Below are positions 7,579 through 18,404 of a stretch of 50,065 nucleotides of DNA, piece after piece. A program made the position numbers and the translations under genes. How positions within the stretch are numbered: the first letter of the stretch is position 1; every line of letters begins with the position of its first letter. Below the pieces are notes generated by a model that did not search any database, was not told the DNA's origin, and worked only from the letters and a program-made list of their open reading frames with translations. Source of the DNA: Anaerococcus sp. AGMB09787 (GTDB lineage: Bacteria; Bacillota; Clostridia; Tissierellales; Peptoniphilaceae); assembly GCF_022808955.1 (NCBI RefSeq), contig NZ_JAKZEY010000004.1, positions 1 to 50,065 on the forward strand, in the 5' to 3' direction.

Positions 7579-8422
7579 ACTTCTCCTTTATCATAAATAT
7601 CATTATTTCTTCTATACTAGCATTTTTTAAGTCAAGACTTTCTGGAGTTAAGTCCTTTCTTATTAGACACTCCTTACCGAAACTATGACTTCTCACTCCG
7701 ACTACAGCCTTTGGATTAAGGCTTTCAAAATTATCATCAGATAAGGAAACTATCCCATATTCATCCTCTAGCCTATCCTTATACTCAGAAAAAATCATCC
7801 TTCCCTTATGGATAAAGACTATTTTGTCCGCGATTTTTTCAAGATCTGATAGGATGTGTGAGGAGATTAAAATTCCCTTATTTTCATCTTGGATAAAGTC
7901 AAAAAGTATATCCAAAATATCATCCCTTACTATGGGATCTAGCCCACTTGTTGCCTCATCCAAGATCAAAAGATAGGGATTATGACTTAGGGCAAGGGCC
8001 ATAGAAAGCTTCATCTTCATTCCTCTAGAATATAACTTTATAGGACTATCTTTGTCTAGAGCAAATCTCTTGCAAAAATCAAAGAATAAGTTCCTATCCC
8101 AAGATTTCCCATAAAGATCTCGATGAAATTTCTCTACTTCTTCTAACTTCATATCTTGGGGAAGGAATAAGTCATCAAATACAAAGCCTATCTTCTTCTT
8201 ATCTTCTTCATCCAAATCCTCTATTCTCTTACCGAAGATATAAACTTCCCCTCCATCCCTTTTCATCTGTTCTAGGATTAATTTTATAGTAGTTGACTTT
8301 CCTGCTCCATTTTCTCCAATAAAGCCAACAATAGAACCACTTTCTATACTAAAAGTTAAGTGCTGTAATTTAAATCCTCCCAAATCCTTACAAACTTTTT
8401 CTAATCTCAAAATATCATTCAT
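7556..8422 (-). CDS. ABC transporter ATP-binding protein (YtrB-like)
   Basis: Nucleotide-binding protein with Walker A GENGAGKSTT, a signature-like stretch LYSRGMKMKLSMALAL and Walker B LLILDEATSGLDP. The domain order is that of the CcmA/DrrA-type ATPases partnered with ABC-2 permeases. Start: MNDILRLEKV is chosen because GGAGAAAG lies at the right distance. It overlaps the GntR stop codon by 8 nt (ATGAATGA). A start 21 nt upstream is less well placed. Gene order (GntR, ATPase, permease) matches ytr-type operons. Confidence 0.9.
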   Translation of the reverse strand: MNDILRLEKVCKDLGGFKLQHLTFSIESGSIVGFIGENGAGKSTTIKLILEQMKRDGGEVYIFGKRIEDLDEEDKKKIGFVFDDLFLPQDMKLEEVEKFHRDLYGKSWDRNLFFDFCKRFALDKDSPIKLYSRGMKMKLSMALALSHNPYLLILDEATSGLDPIVRDDILDILFDFIQDENKGILISSHILSDLEKIADKIVFIHKGRMIFSEYKDRLEDEYGIVSLSDDNFESLNPKAVVGVRSHSFGKECLIRKDLTPESLDLKNASIEEIMIFMIKEKYDESIDL

Positions 8423-8792
8423 TTTCTTTCTCCAAATCATCAATAAAATTTATAACTTCCTCTCGACTTATGCCGGAAAGTTTAGAAAGCTTAATAGCCT
8501 CAGATAGGTGCTCTTTTATCTTGATGGCTAACTTTTCCTTGATTAAGTCAGGATTCGTATCCCTTACATAATTTCCCTTACCAGGGACAGAAACTATAAG
8601 TCCATCTTTTTCAAGCTCATCATAGGCCCTCTTGCTAGTAATCACACTAACCCTAAGCTCCTTAGCCAACACCCTTATAGAAGGAAGGGCTTCATTCTTT
8701 TCTATTTCATCATTTAAAATTGCATCTCTTATTTGATTTTTAATCTGCAAATATATAGGATCCTTACTCGAGTAGTTAATATTAATATTCAT
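8415..8792 (-). CDS. YtrA-family GntR transcriptional regulator
   Basis: 125 aa: an N-terminal winged helix (DPIYLQIKNQIRDAILN, ALPSIRVLAKELRVSVITSKRAYDELEKDG) and a short C-terminal helical tail. This is the YtrA layout, without the large effector domain of other GntR proteins. The start is MNININYSS, preceded by GGAGGAC. A longer frame would run into the promoter. It is the first gene of an operon with an ABC ATPase and permease that it probably represses. Its promoter is overlapped by a TGTATA-rich repeat. Confidence 0.9.
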   Translation of the reverse strand: MNININYSSKDPIYLQIKNQIRDAILNDEIEKNEALPSIRVLAKELRVSVITSKRAYDELEKDGLIVSVPGKGNYVRDTNPDLIKEKLAIKIKEHLSEAIKLSKLSGISREEVINFIDDLEKENE

Positions 8793-8798
8793 TTGTCC

Positions 8799-8840
8799 TC
8801 CTACTGTATATATTGTATATGAACAGATAAGAACTGTCAA
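8799..8840 (-). promoter_or_regulatory. Promoter and likely operator of the GntR-ABC operon
   Basis: On the minus strand TTGACA (8840-8835) and TACAAT (8817-8812) are spaced by 17 bp. The -10 and downstream bases are covered by AT-rich repeats of the ATATACA/TGTATAT type, a plausible site for autoregulation by the GntR protein. Confidence 0.75.
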
Positions 8841-8900
8841 TACTTTTATCACTTATTTATTAAAATCTATGAATTCACTGGTTAAGACTTATAGAAAACA

Positions 8901-8955
8901 ATAAACGATAAAGTTGTTTATAGCGATTGCATACGTTTGCTGAATTTTATATAAT
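8901..8955 (+). promoter_or_regulatory. Promoter of the cas operon
   Basis: TTGCAT (8927-8932) and TATAAT (8950-8955) are 17 bp apart. An inverted repeat ATAAAC/GTTTAT (8901-8906 and 8916-8921) ends 5 bp before the -35 element and could be a regulator site. A GGGGTGAT ribosome-binding site precedes the cas3 ATG. Confidence 0.75.
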
Positions 8956-8997
8956 TATTATAGGATATAAGTTTATCTTAGTTTATTGGGGTGATTT

Positions 8998-11787
8998 ATG
9001 AAGATCAGTAATTTTTTGTGGGCTAAGAAAAAGGCTAGGGGACCATACTATGAGTGGTTGCCCCTGGACCAACATTTGATGGATACTAGAAATATTGGGG
9101 CTCTCCTTTGGGATAGGTGGCTAAGTCAGGGGCAGAAGTTAAGGATATGCCAAGATTTATCGGTAGTAGATTTTGAAAGTGCTAAGAGGGTCTTTGCCTT
9201 TCTCTGCCAAATTCACGACTTGGGCAAGACTACATATATTTTTCAAACTACCAAGATTTGGCATTCGACTGAGGATCTAGAAGATGCCCTAAGGGAGAAG
9301 CTTTATAGGGTAGGCTTTAAAAATTTGAATAAAGATTTATCTAAGGATAGACCTAGCCCCCACAGCCTGGCAGGTGAATGGATTCTGATTAATGAGGGTT
9401 TTGATGGTGGCCTTGCATCGATCGTAGGAGCTCACCATGGTAGATCTATCCAGTCTGATGAGCTTAGTAAGCAAGTTTCTTATTTAAGCAATTTTTATGG
9501 CAGCGAAAATTCATCCGACCCCGATTATATTTTGTGGCAAGAGGCCCAGAGGGAAGTTATAAATACTGCTCTTAGGGATAATGGATTTAAATCTCCCGAA
9601 GACCTTCCTCACCTAGGCAAGGCTAGTCAAATCATCCTATCAGCCCTCCTTATTATGGCAGATTGGCTGGCATCAAATGAAGAATATTTTCCCTTGATAG
9701 GTCTTGATGAAAATAGTGTAGCTAATCCCGATAAAAGAGCATTTATTGCCTATGAGAAGTGGGAGAAATCGGACTTGTGGGAGCCTTCTTCTTTAGAAGA
9801 TATAGAAAATGAAGCTGGCAAGGATATTTTTGACCTAAGATTTGGCTTTGCCCCTAGGGATGAGCAGGTTATTTTCAAGAAAATTATAGAAGCTTGTGAT
9901 GATCCTGGAATTTTTATCTACGAAGCCCCTATGGGTAGTGGCAAGACTGAGGCAGCCCTTGTTGGAGTAGAAGAGCTTGCCTACAAGACTGGTAGGAGTG
10001 GGATGTTCTTTGGTCTACCGAGTCAAGCATCTTCCAATGCTATATTTCCTAGGATAGAAAAGTGGCTAGAAAAAGTTGATGGTGATAGGCACAGCATTAG
10101 GTTAAGCCATGGCAAGGCTGCCCTTAATGAAAATTTTGCATCCCTTGCTTCAAATATCAATATTGATGAAAACATTGACGAAAAGAATGAGAATAAAGAA
10201 AATCAAACGGTCCTAGTGAATGAATGGTTTGCTGGAAAGAAGACCTCAAGTCTGGATGACTTTGTCATAGGAACTGTGGACCAATTTCTCCTAATGTCCC
10301 TCAAGCAAAAACACCTGGCCCTAAGGCACTTGGGTTTTGGCAAGAAAGTTATAGTCATAGATGAGGTCCATGCCTATGATGTATATATGGACCAATACCT
10401 AAAGGAATCTATTAGGCGGCTCGGATATTATGGAGTCCCTGTAATCCTCCTCTCTGCGACCCTACCAACTGACAAGAGGGAAGCCATGGTAGATGCCTAC
10501 TTAAGGGGGAGGGGGACAAAAACCAAAGAAATAGCTGCTAGGCTAAAGGGCCTAAAAAAAGATCCCTACCCCCTAATAACCTATACTGATGGAGATGAAA
10601 TTCACCAATATGAGGACTTTCCTATAAGGCAAAGAAAAAATATTGTCATAAGTAAACTATATAATGAAGATTTACTAGGCCCTATAGGAGACTTAGCTAA
10701 GAATGACGGGATAATCGGAATAGTAGTAAATACTGTAAAAAAAGCTCAAAGCTTGGCTAGGGAATGCGTAGAACTTTTTGGAGAAGATAGGGTAGAGCTA
10801 ATTCATTCAGGATTTATAGCGACCGAACGTGTCAAGAAAGAAGAAGCCCTCTTAGGAATGATTGGTAAGAAGGGAAATAGACCTAAAAGCAAGATAATCA
10901 TAGGTACCCAGGTCATAGAACAATCCCTAGACATAGACTTTGATGTCCTCATAACTGACCTTGCCCCGATGGACCTTATGATTCAAAGGATAGGCAGACT
11001 CCATAGACATGATAGGGACGATAGGAGTGAGGCCTTTAGAGAGCCTAGGGTCTATGTAAGTGGACTCAATGAAGACTTTGAATTTGATCCGGGGAGCCTA
11101 GCAGTATATGGTGGTTATATTCTTGCAAGAAGTCAATACTACTTGCCAGAAAAGCTTACAATACCAGACGATATTTCACGTCTTGTCCAAGAGGTCTATT
11201 CTGATGAAGACTTAGATATAGATAATAAAAAAAGATATGAGGACTATAAAGAAGAAAAGGAAGATTTAAGGGAAAAGAAGGAAGCTAAGGCAAAAACCTT
11301 CCTCCTCCAACAAATAATATGTAAGACACAAAAAAAACATAATAAGGAAACAATGGATGACTGGCTAGTAGGCTATGCTAAGACTGATACGGAAGAAAAG
11401 GCTAGGGCTCAAGTTAGGGATAGTGATGACTCAATTGAAGTCATAGGCCTAAAAAAACAAGGAGAGGGTTTTGGGATTTTTGGAGAAGACAAGGACCTAT
11501 CTAAATCTATTTCTAATCCTAATATAGGAAGGCTCATTGCCCAATCCACCCTAAAGATACCCAGGGCCTTCACTTATGAAATTGATAAAATAATCGAGGC
11601 ACTCGAAGACTACAATAGAGTTTGTTTGAGAGACTTTCAAGACCAAGCCTGGCTAAAGGGTTCACTTGGCATAATCTTTGATGAAAACAATGAATTTATA
11701 ATTACTAGTGACAAATTAAATAAAATATACAAGCTAAAGTATGAAGAAAAATATGGTCTTAGCTATGAAATAATAAAAAAGGAGTGA
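8998..11787 (+). CDS. cas3: CRISPR-associated nuclease-helicase Cas3 (type I-E)
   Basis: 929 aa, the expected length. The N-terminal HD nuclease domain has His26, His73-Asp74 and Lys77 (IHDLGK) plus the later AHHG histidines. The superfamily 2 helicase has Walker A with Gly313-Lys316-Thr317 (MGSGKTE), DEVH at 455-458, LLSATLP, and motif VI (QRIGRLHRH). Cas3 is recruited by Cascade after target recognition and degrades the non-target strand. First gene of the cas operon; the Cse1 gene starts 4 nt after its stop. All catalytic motifs look intact, so interference should be possible. Confidence 0.97.
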   Translation: MKISNFLWAKKKARGPYYEWLPLDQHLMDTRNIGALLWDRWLSQGQKLRICQDLSVVDFESAKRVFAFLCQIHDLGKTTYIFQTTKIWHSTEDLEDALREKLYRVGFKNLNKDLSKDRPSPHSLAGEWILINEGFDGGLASIVGAHHGRSIQSDELSKQVSYLSNFYGSENSSDPDYILWQEAQREVINTALRDNGFKSPEDLPHLGKASQIILSALLIMADWLASNEEYFPLIGLDENSVANPDKRAFIAYEKWEKSDLWEPSSLEDIENEAGKDIFDLRFGFAPRDEQVIFKKIIEACDDPGIFIYEAPMGSGKTEAALVGVEELAYKTGRSGMFFGLPSQASSNAIFPRIEKWLEKVDGDRHSIRLSHGKAALNENFASLASNINIDENIDEKNENKENQTVLVNEWFAGKKTSSLDDFVIGTVDQFLLMSLKQKHLALRHLGFGKKVIVIDEVHAYDVYMDQYLKESIRRLGYYGVPVILLSATLPTDKREAMVDAYLRGRGTKTKEIAARLKGLKKDPYPLITYTDGDEIHQYEDFPIRQRKNIVISKLYNEDLLGPIGDLAKNDGIIGIVVNTVKKAQSLARECVELFGEDRVELIHSGFIATERVKKEEALLGMIGKKGNRPKSKIIIGTQVIEQSLDIDFDVLITDLAPMDLMIQRIGRLHRHDRDDRSEAFREPRVYVSGLNEDFEFDPGSLAVYGGYILARSQYYLPEKLTIPDDISRLVQEVYSDEDLDIDNKKRYEDYKEEKEDLREKKEAKAKTFLLQQIICKTQKKHNKETMDDWLVGYAKTDTEEKARAQVRDSDDSIEVIGLKKQGEGFGIFGEDKDLSKSISNPNIGRLIAQSTLKIPRAFTYEIDKIIEALEDYNRVCLRDFQDQAWLKGSLGIIFDENNEFIITSDKLNKIYKLKYEEKYGLSYEIIKKE

Positions 11788-11791
11788 AGGG

Positions 11792-13531
11792 ATGGGAAGA
11801 TACAACCTCCTCAAGGAAAAATGGATATCGGTAAGTGTTGATAACAAGGGATATAGCGAAGATGTTTCCCTCATAGAAGTATTTGAAAATGCAGATAAAT
11901 ACCTAGACTTGGCAGGAGATACCAAGACGCAAGACTTTGCTGTAATGAGGGTGCTTCTCGCTGTCTTACATACAGTATTTTCAAGATTTGATGCTAATGG
12001 TGATCCTTATCCTGAAGTAAAACTTGATGATAGGTATAGGCAAATAGATCCTATAGAGGATGAAGATGAAAGACTAGACTATAATGATCAATTATTTGAA
12101 ACTTGGAAAAACCTATGGAATAAGGGAAGCTTTCCTAATATTGTAACCGATTATTTAGAAAAATGGGAAGATCACTTCAACCTCTTTGATGAAAAATATC
12201 CCTTTTATCAGGTTTTGTATGAGGATATATCGGGAGAGGAAAAACTTAAATCTCAAGTAGGTAGAGATAGATTAATCAGTACACCAAGTAAAATTGCTAT
12301 AAAGCATATCAATAGGAGAATTTCTGAGAGCGAAAACAAAGAGTTTTTATTCTCTCCTAAGTCTAGAGAAAATAAAGATAAATTATCTTACTCAGAATTA
12401 GCTAGATGGCTTATAGCCTTTCAAGCTTATGCAGATTTATCTGATAAAACTATTTTTAGGATGGACAAATACGATACTAATAATGGATGGATTAGCGAGC
12501 TTGGAGGAGTCTATTTTAAGGGAAAGAATTTATTTGAAAGTCTAATGCTTAATTTAGTTTTAGATATTACTAAACTAAATAATGGTAAAGAGAATAATAT
12601 CCAGAGACCTTGCTGGGAATATAGTGGTCTAGAGAACATAAACAGATCTCTAAGAGGGATAAATCCAGATAACTTGAGCGAACTTTATACTAATTGGGCA
12701 AAGGCTCTTTATATTAATACAGAATTAGAAGCTGAAGAAGGAGTATTGTACTTAAATGCAGTTCATCTAAGGGGCTTAGATGAGATTAACTATTTCTTGG
12801 AACCTATGACTATATGGAATACTAAAAATAAAAAAGACAACTTGTATTCACCTAAAAAGCATGAAAAAAATCAGGCTTTATGGAGATCTTCTGGTATTCT
12901 TGTAACTGATAAGTCTGAGGATGATTTTAAAAAATATAAAAAGCCAGGAATAATGTTTTGGTTTGAAAATATATCTGAAGAAGTTGAAATTAACAATTTA
13001 ACTATCAATAGTATAAGCATGAAAAATAAAAAGGACTCATCTAAAATACCAGTAGACGAAATATATGACTGTATGAATACTAGGCAATTTATCTTAACAG
13101 ACCTAGAAAAGGGAAATTGGACTCCTAGGATAAATGACCAAGTAGAACTTACAAAAAAAGTAATAGAAACCGACTACAAAAGGTTTTTAGGAGACCTAGC
13201 CTTTATTAGAAACAATGAAGGGGGTGGCTTTGTAAATAAAAACATAGAGAGGATGTACTTTTTGATAGATGGGCCTTTTAGAGATTGGCTCTCATCAATC
13301 AAATATGACCAAGATAAGGAGGATAAGCTAATAGAGTGGAAGAAAGTCCTATACAAGTTAGTCCTAGGAGAAGCCTATAGAATTTCAGAAAATTCATCCC
13401 CTAGGGACTATATGGGTAGGGTAGAAGAAAGGAAAGGAAGGAAGGCGGGGCGATTAGAAAACCTAGCTACAGCCTTTAATCGTTTTAACAGCTCTATTAT
13501 AAGTGATTTAGATTTGGGAGATAAGAGATGA
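11792..13531 (+). CDS. cas8e: Cascade large subunit Cas8e (Cse1/CasA)
   Basis: 579 aa. It opens with the family pattern (YNLLKEKWISV, then VSLIEVF and LAGDTKTQDFAVMR). It recognises the PAM and recruits Cas3 in type I-E Cascade. Codon use is more AT-rich than in the flanking cas genes, as is common for this fast-evolving subunit. The stop overlaps the next start (ATGA). Identification rests on the N-terminal motif, the length and the position between cas3 and cas11. Confidence 0.94.
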   Translation: MGRYNLLKEKWISVSVDNKGYSEDVSLIEVFENADKYLDLAGDTKTQDFAVMRVLLAVLHTVFSRFDANGDPYPEVKLDDRYRQIDPIEDEDERLDYNDQLFETWKNLWNKGSFPNIVTDYLEKWEDHFNLFDEKYPFYQVLYEDISGEEKLKSQVGRDRLISTPSKIAIKHINRRISESENKEFLFSPKSRENKDKLSYSELARWLIAFQAYADLSDKTIFRMDKYDTNNGWISELGGVYFKGKNLFESLMLNLVLDITKLNNGKENNIQRPCWEYSGLENINRSLRGINPDNLSELYTNWAKALYINTELEAEEGVLYLNAVHLRGLDEINYFLEPMTIWNTKNKKDNLYSPKKHEKNQALWRSSGILVTDKSEDDFKKYKKPGIMFWFENISEEVEINNLTINSISMKNKKDSSKIPVDEIYDCMNTRQFILTDLEKGNWTPRINDQVELTKKVIETDYKRFLGDLAFIRNNEGGGFVNKNIERMYFLIDGPFRDWLSSIKYDQDKEDKLIEWKKVLYKLVLGEAYRISENSSPRDYMGRVEERKGRKAGRLENLATAFNRFNSSIISDLDLGDKR

Positions 13532-14130
13532 GTAAAGAAAACAAGAAAGCAAGCGTATATGGGGCTAGCTACAAGATGTTAAAGAAAATTGACACTATGA
13601 CAAATGAGCCTTCTAAAAAAGCCATCCTAGCCAATTTGAGGTGTTCTATCAATAGACCCCTGGGTGATGGAGTAGGCCACCTAGCCTTTGTATTTGAAAA
13701 TATGCCGGATGAATTTCTAGGAAGGGGAGAATATTACTCTAGGGAGGAGAAGGCCATTATAACTAGCCTCCAACTCTATGCCCTCCATCAGCAAGGGATA
13801 AGGGAAAGTATACTTACAGAAGAAAAAGATAATATGGGTTATTCTTTGAGCCTACTTAGAGATGAGGATAGCAAGTCCTATGATAGGAGATTTAATGCCT
13901 TAGTAACGGCTAATGACTTTGAAGAATTTTCCTACCATTTAAGGCAGATGGTAAGGCTACTAAAGTCAAAAAAGAAGGGAGAAGCCAAGGTAAACTATGC
14001 CAACCTTGCAAGAGACTTGTACTCATTCCTTAGGGGACATGAAGAAGGCATTAGATTAAAATGGGCAAGAAGTTACTATAGTTTTAGAAAAGTAGAAAAT
14101 AAAGAAAAAGGAGAAGAAAATGAAAAATAA
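13528..14130 (+). CDS. cas11: Cascade small subunit Cas11 (Cse2/CasB)
   Basis: 200 aa, mostly helical and basic, with the Cse2 pattern KKAILANLRCSINRPLGD near residue 30-47. Two copies of this subunit run along the belly of Cascade and stabilise the R-loop. It overlaps cas8e by 4 nt and cas7e by 11 nt, so it is translationally coupled on both sides. Confidence 0.93.
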   Translation: MSKENKKASVYGASYKMLKKIDTMTNEPSKKAILANLRCSINRPLGDGVGHLAFVFENMPDEFLGRGEYYSREEKAIITSLQLYALHQQGIRESILTEEKDNMGYSLSLLRDEDSKSYDRRFNALVTANDFEEFSYHLRQMVRLLKSKKKGEAKVNYANLARDLYSFLRGHEEGIRLKWARSYYSFRKVENKEKGEENEK

Positions 14131-15217
14131 GAGACTATTTATTGACATCCACGCAATCCAAACCCTACCACCATCAAACATCAACAGGGATGATACAGGT
14201 TCACCTAAATCTGCCCAATATGGAGGAGTCAGAAGGGCTAGGGTATCAAGTCAATCTTGGAAGAAGGTTATTAGGGATTATTTTAAGGAAAATAGCGAGG
14301 CTAGCAATCTAGGAGTAAGGACCTTAAATATAGTATCCTATGTAGCAGAGAAGATCCAAAAAATAGACCCTTCCATAGGGGAAGATGATGCTATGAATAA
14401 GGCAGAGAAGGCTATAAATGATTCATTTGTAAGAATAAATGCCGATAAAAAAGCCAATGCTCTTTTCTTCTTTGGAGATAGGCAAGCTGAGAAATTGGCC
14501 CAAGCAGCTATTGATGGGTCGAATAAAAAAGAAATACAATCTATACTAAAAAATAATCTTTCTATTGATATAGCACTTTTCGGTAGAATGGTCGCAAGAG
14601 AGAAAAAAGATGATCCTAGTTATTTAAATGTAGAGGCATCTTGCCAGGTTGCCCACTCTATATCAACCCACGCTGTAAATCAAGAGTTCGATTATTTTAC
14701 TGCTATTGACGAGCTAACAGGGCAACAAGCTAATGCTGGTGCATCTCATATAGATACCACAGAATTTAACTCATCAACCCTATACCGTTATGCCAATATA
14801 GCCATCCATGACCTAAAAGATCAACTAGGAGATAAGGAAGCTACCATCAAGACTGTAGCCTTATTTATAGAGGCCTTCACCAAGTCCCTACCAACAGGCA
14901 AGGTAAAGTCCTTTGCCAACCAAACCCTACCTCAATTAGTCTTGGTAAGCCTTAGGGAGGATAGGCCGGTAAACCTTGTGAGTGCCTACGAAGAACCAGT
15001 TAAGTCAAAAGAAGGCTATGTAGAGAAATCTATAGGCAAACTTTTTGAAGAATATGCCAAGGTAGAAAAATTTGTAGACAAGCCAATATACACAGCCTTT
15101 GTTTCAACAGAACAATTTGACCAAGAAAATAAAGAAATCCTAGAAAAAGATTCACTAAGGGATCTATTAGCAGATATAGAAGGAAAATTAGCAGAAAATT
15201 TAGAAGATGGTGAATAA
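14120..15217 (+). CDS. cas7e: Cascade backbone Cas7e (Cse4/CasC)
   Basis: 365 aa. The start FIDIHAIQTLPPSNINRDD and the segment RRARVSSQSWKKVIRD are characteristic of the Cas7e RAMP fold. Six copies form the crRNA-binding backbone. The ATG lies inside cas11 behind AAGGAG. Length and motifs are normal. Confidence 0.96.
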   Translation: MKNKRLFIDIHAIQTLPPSNINRDDTGSPKSAQYGGVRRARVSSQSWKKVIRDYFKENSEASNLGVRTLNIVSYVAEKIQKIDPSIGEDDAMNKAEKAINDSFVRINADKKANALFFFGDRQAEKLAQAAIDGSNKKEIQSILKNNLSIDIALFGRMVAREKKDDPSYLNVEASCQVAHSISTHAVNQEFDYFTAIDELTGQQANAGASHIDTTEFNSSTLYRYANIAIHDLKDQLGDKEATIKTVALFIEAFTKSLPTGKVKSFANQTLPQLVLVSLREDRPVNLVSAYEEPVKSKEGYVEKSIGKLFEEYAKVEKFVDKPIYTAFVSTEQFDQENKEILEKDSLRDLLADIEGKLAENLEDGE

Positions 15218-15218
15218 T

Positions 15219-15935
15219 ATGTCAACTATTTTATTGAAATTTGCATCTCCCTTGCAGGCCTGGGGTACAGATTCTAACTTTAATATAAGACATACAGACT
15301 TCCATCCATCAAAGTCTGCCGTAATCGGTATGATAGGGGGAGCTATGGGCCTAAGAAGGGATGATGATAAGGAATTCCAAGCCCTAAACGACCTTGACTT
15401 TGGAGTAAGAGTAGACCAAATAGGCAATATGATGAGCGATTATCAAATAGTAAGGTATGGGGAAAAAGTGGGAGATGTTCACCTAACCCATAGGTATTAC
15501 CTAGAAGATAGCATCTTTCTTGTAGCCCTAGCTTCATCTGATGAAAATCTAATGGAAAATATAGAATATGCCCTCAAACATCCCTACTTCCAACTTTTCC
15601 TAGGGAGAAAATCAGTCCCTATAAATGCTGACTACTTCCTAGAGAAAAATAACAAAAGTCCCCTAGAAAATCTAAAAACCTACCCATGGCTTGCAAGTAA
15701 ATGGTATAGAAAAAAAGAACCAAGAAATCTTTCTATCTTTGCTGATGTTGACCTTGTAGGAGATAAGGCTCAAAATTTTGGGGAGATGAGAAAGGACAGG
15801 GTCGTATCCTTCTCAAGAAAAGATAGAATCTTCAAGTATAGGAAGGAAGTAAGAGTCGATATTCCCCTAGGAGATGTCTATAAGAAAGAAGATATAGATA
15901 GCGAACATGATATCTTTGGAAGTATATGGGAGTAG
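15219..15935 (+). CDS. cas5e: Cascade subunit Cas5e (CasD)
   Basis: 238 aa from the chosen start MSTILLKFASPLQAWG, which matches the family's usual N-terminus and lies 5 nt after GGTGA. An in-frame ATG 12 nt upstream overlaps the end of cas7e and is less likely. Cas5e caps the backbone at the 5' handle of the crRNA and contacts Cas8e. The RAMP-type KSAVIGMIGGAMGL loop is seen near residue 33-46. Confidence 0.93.
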   Translation: MSTILLKFASPLQAWGTDSNFNIRHTDFHPSKSAVIGMIGGAMGLRRDDDKEFQALNDLDFGVRVDQIGNMMSDYQIVRYGEKVGDVHLTHRYYLEDSIFLVALASSDENLMENIEYALKHPYFQLFLGRKSVPINADYFLEKNNKSPLENLKTYPWLASKWYRKKEPRNLSIFADVDLVGDKAQNFGEMRKDRVVSFSRKDRIFKYRKEVRVDIPLGDVYKKEDIDSEHDIFGSIWE

Positions 15936-15938
15936 TGT

Positions 15939-17466
<1,528 letters not shown>

Positions 17467-17481
17467 GGCAAAGGTGATCAA

Positions 17482-18381
17482 ATGCCACTAACACTAATAA
17501 CATTGACTAGGGTGAGTAACTCCCTAAGAGGAGATCTGACCAAGTGGATGCAAGAAATAGCCCCAGGAGTCTACATCGGTAACTTCAATGTCAAAGTAAG
17601 AGAAAGGCTCTGGCAAAGAATCCAAGAAAACATAGGAGATGGCCAGGCGACCATAACATACGCCTACAGAAATGAAATAGGCTACAAATTTGAAACCATA
17701 AACACCCAAAGAGAGGCCATAGACCTAGAAGGTCTCCCCCTTGTCCTAATCAAAACCAAAGAAGAAAATCAAGAACCACAAGAACTAAAAAAGGGATTTT
17801 CCAAAGCAGCTCAAATAAGAAAGGCTAGAAAATACTCCCAGGTAAATAAAAATAAATGGACAAAAAATTATGTAGTCCTAGACATAGAAACAGATGGCCT
17901 AGACTACAAAAAAAATAATATAATAGAGATAGGCGCATACAAAAAAGAAGGAAGCCAAGAAAAAACCTACCAGGCCCTAATAAAAACAGGACAAAAAATC
18001 CCTGAACAAATAAAGACCTTAACCAAAATAGATGATAAAATATTAAATAGGGAAGGACAAAAAATCGATCAAGCCCTAGAGAAATTCCTAGACTTCATAG
18101 GAGATTATCCCTTGGTAGGCTACAACCTGGACTTTGATATAAAATTCATAAACAAGGCCCTAAAAATCATGGGAAAGCCTCCTCTAACAAACAAAAAATA
18201 CGACCTACTCAAATACGTCAAAAAAGAAAACAAGTACCTAAGGTCATACAAACTAGAAAATGTCCTGCAAGAATATCAAATAAAGAAAAAAGTCCCCCAC
18301 AGGGCCCTAGAAGACGCCAAAGTCACCTATGAGCTTTCGGAAAAAGTAAACAAATTCCTAGAAGACCTGGAAAAACAATAA
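17482..18381 (+). CDS. cas2: Cas2e fused to a DnaQ-like DEDDh exonuclease
   Basis: 299 aa. Residues 1-95 are a Cas2e domain (MPLTLITLTRV, YIGNFNVKVRERLW, GYKF). After a charged linker, residues 128-295 form a DEDDh 3'-5' exonuclease: Asp134 and Glu136 (VLDIETDG), Asp219 (GYNLDFDIKF), His273 and Asp278 (PHRALEDA). Cas2-exonuclease fusions are known from some type I-E systems, such as Streptococcus thermophilus, where the exonuclease trims prespacer ends. All five active-site residues are present. It follows cas1 by 15 nt behind AAAGGTGAT, and the array starts 23 nt after the stop. Confidence 0.95.
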   Translation: MPLTLITLTRVSNSLRGDLTKWMQEIAPGVYIGNFNVKVRERLWQRIQENIGDGQATITYAYRNEIGYKFETINTQREAIDLEGLPLVLIKTKEENQEPQELKKGFSKAAQIRKARKYSQVNKNKWTKNYVVLDIETDGLDYKKNNIIEIGAYKKEGSQEKTYQALIKTGQKIPEQIKTLTKIDDKILNREGQKIDQALEKFLDFIGDYPLVGYNLDFDIKFINKALKIMGKPPLTNKKYDLLKYVKKENKYLRSYKLENVLQEYQIKKKVPHRALEDAKVTYELSEKVNKFLEDLEKQ

Positions 18382-18404
18382 CTAAATTTACGGGATCCTT
18401 AAGT
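18382..18404 (+). other. Very short gap between cas2 and the array (leader position)
   Basis: Only 23 nt separate the cas2 stop from the first repeat. By repeat orientation and the decayed last repeat at the far end, this is the leader side. No promoter is seen in it, so leader functions would have to sit inside the cas2 coding sequence, or the array is transcribed from the cas promoter. Confidence 0.7.
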
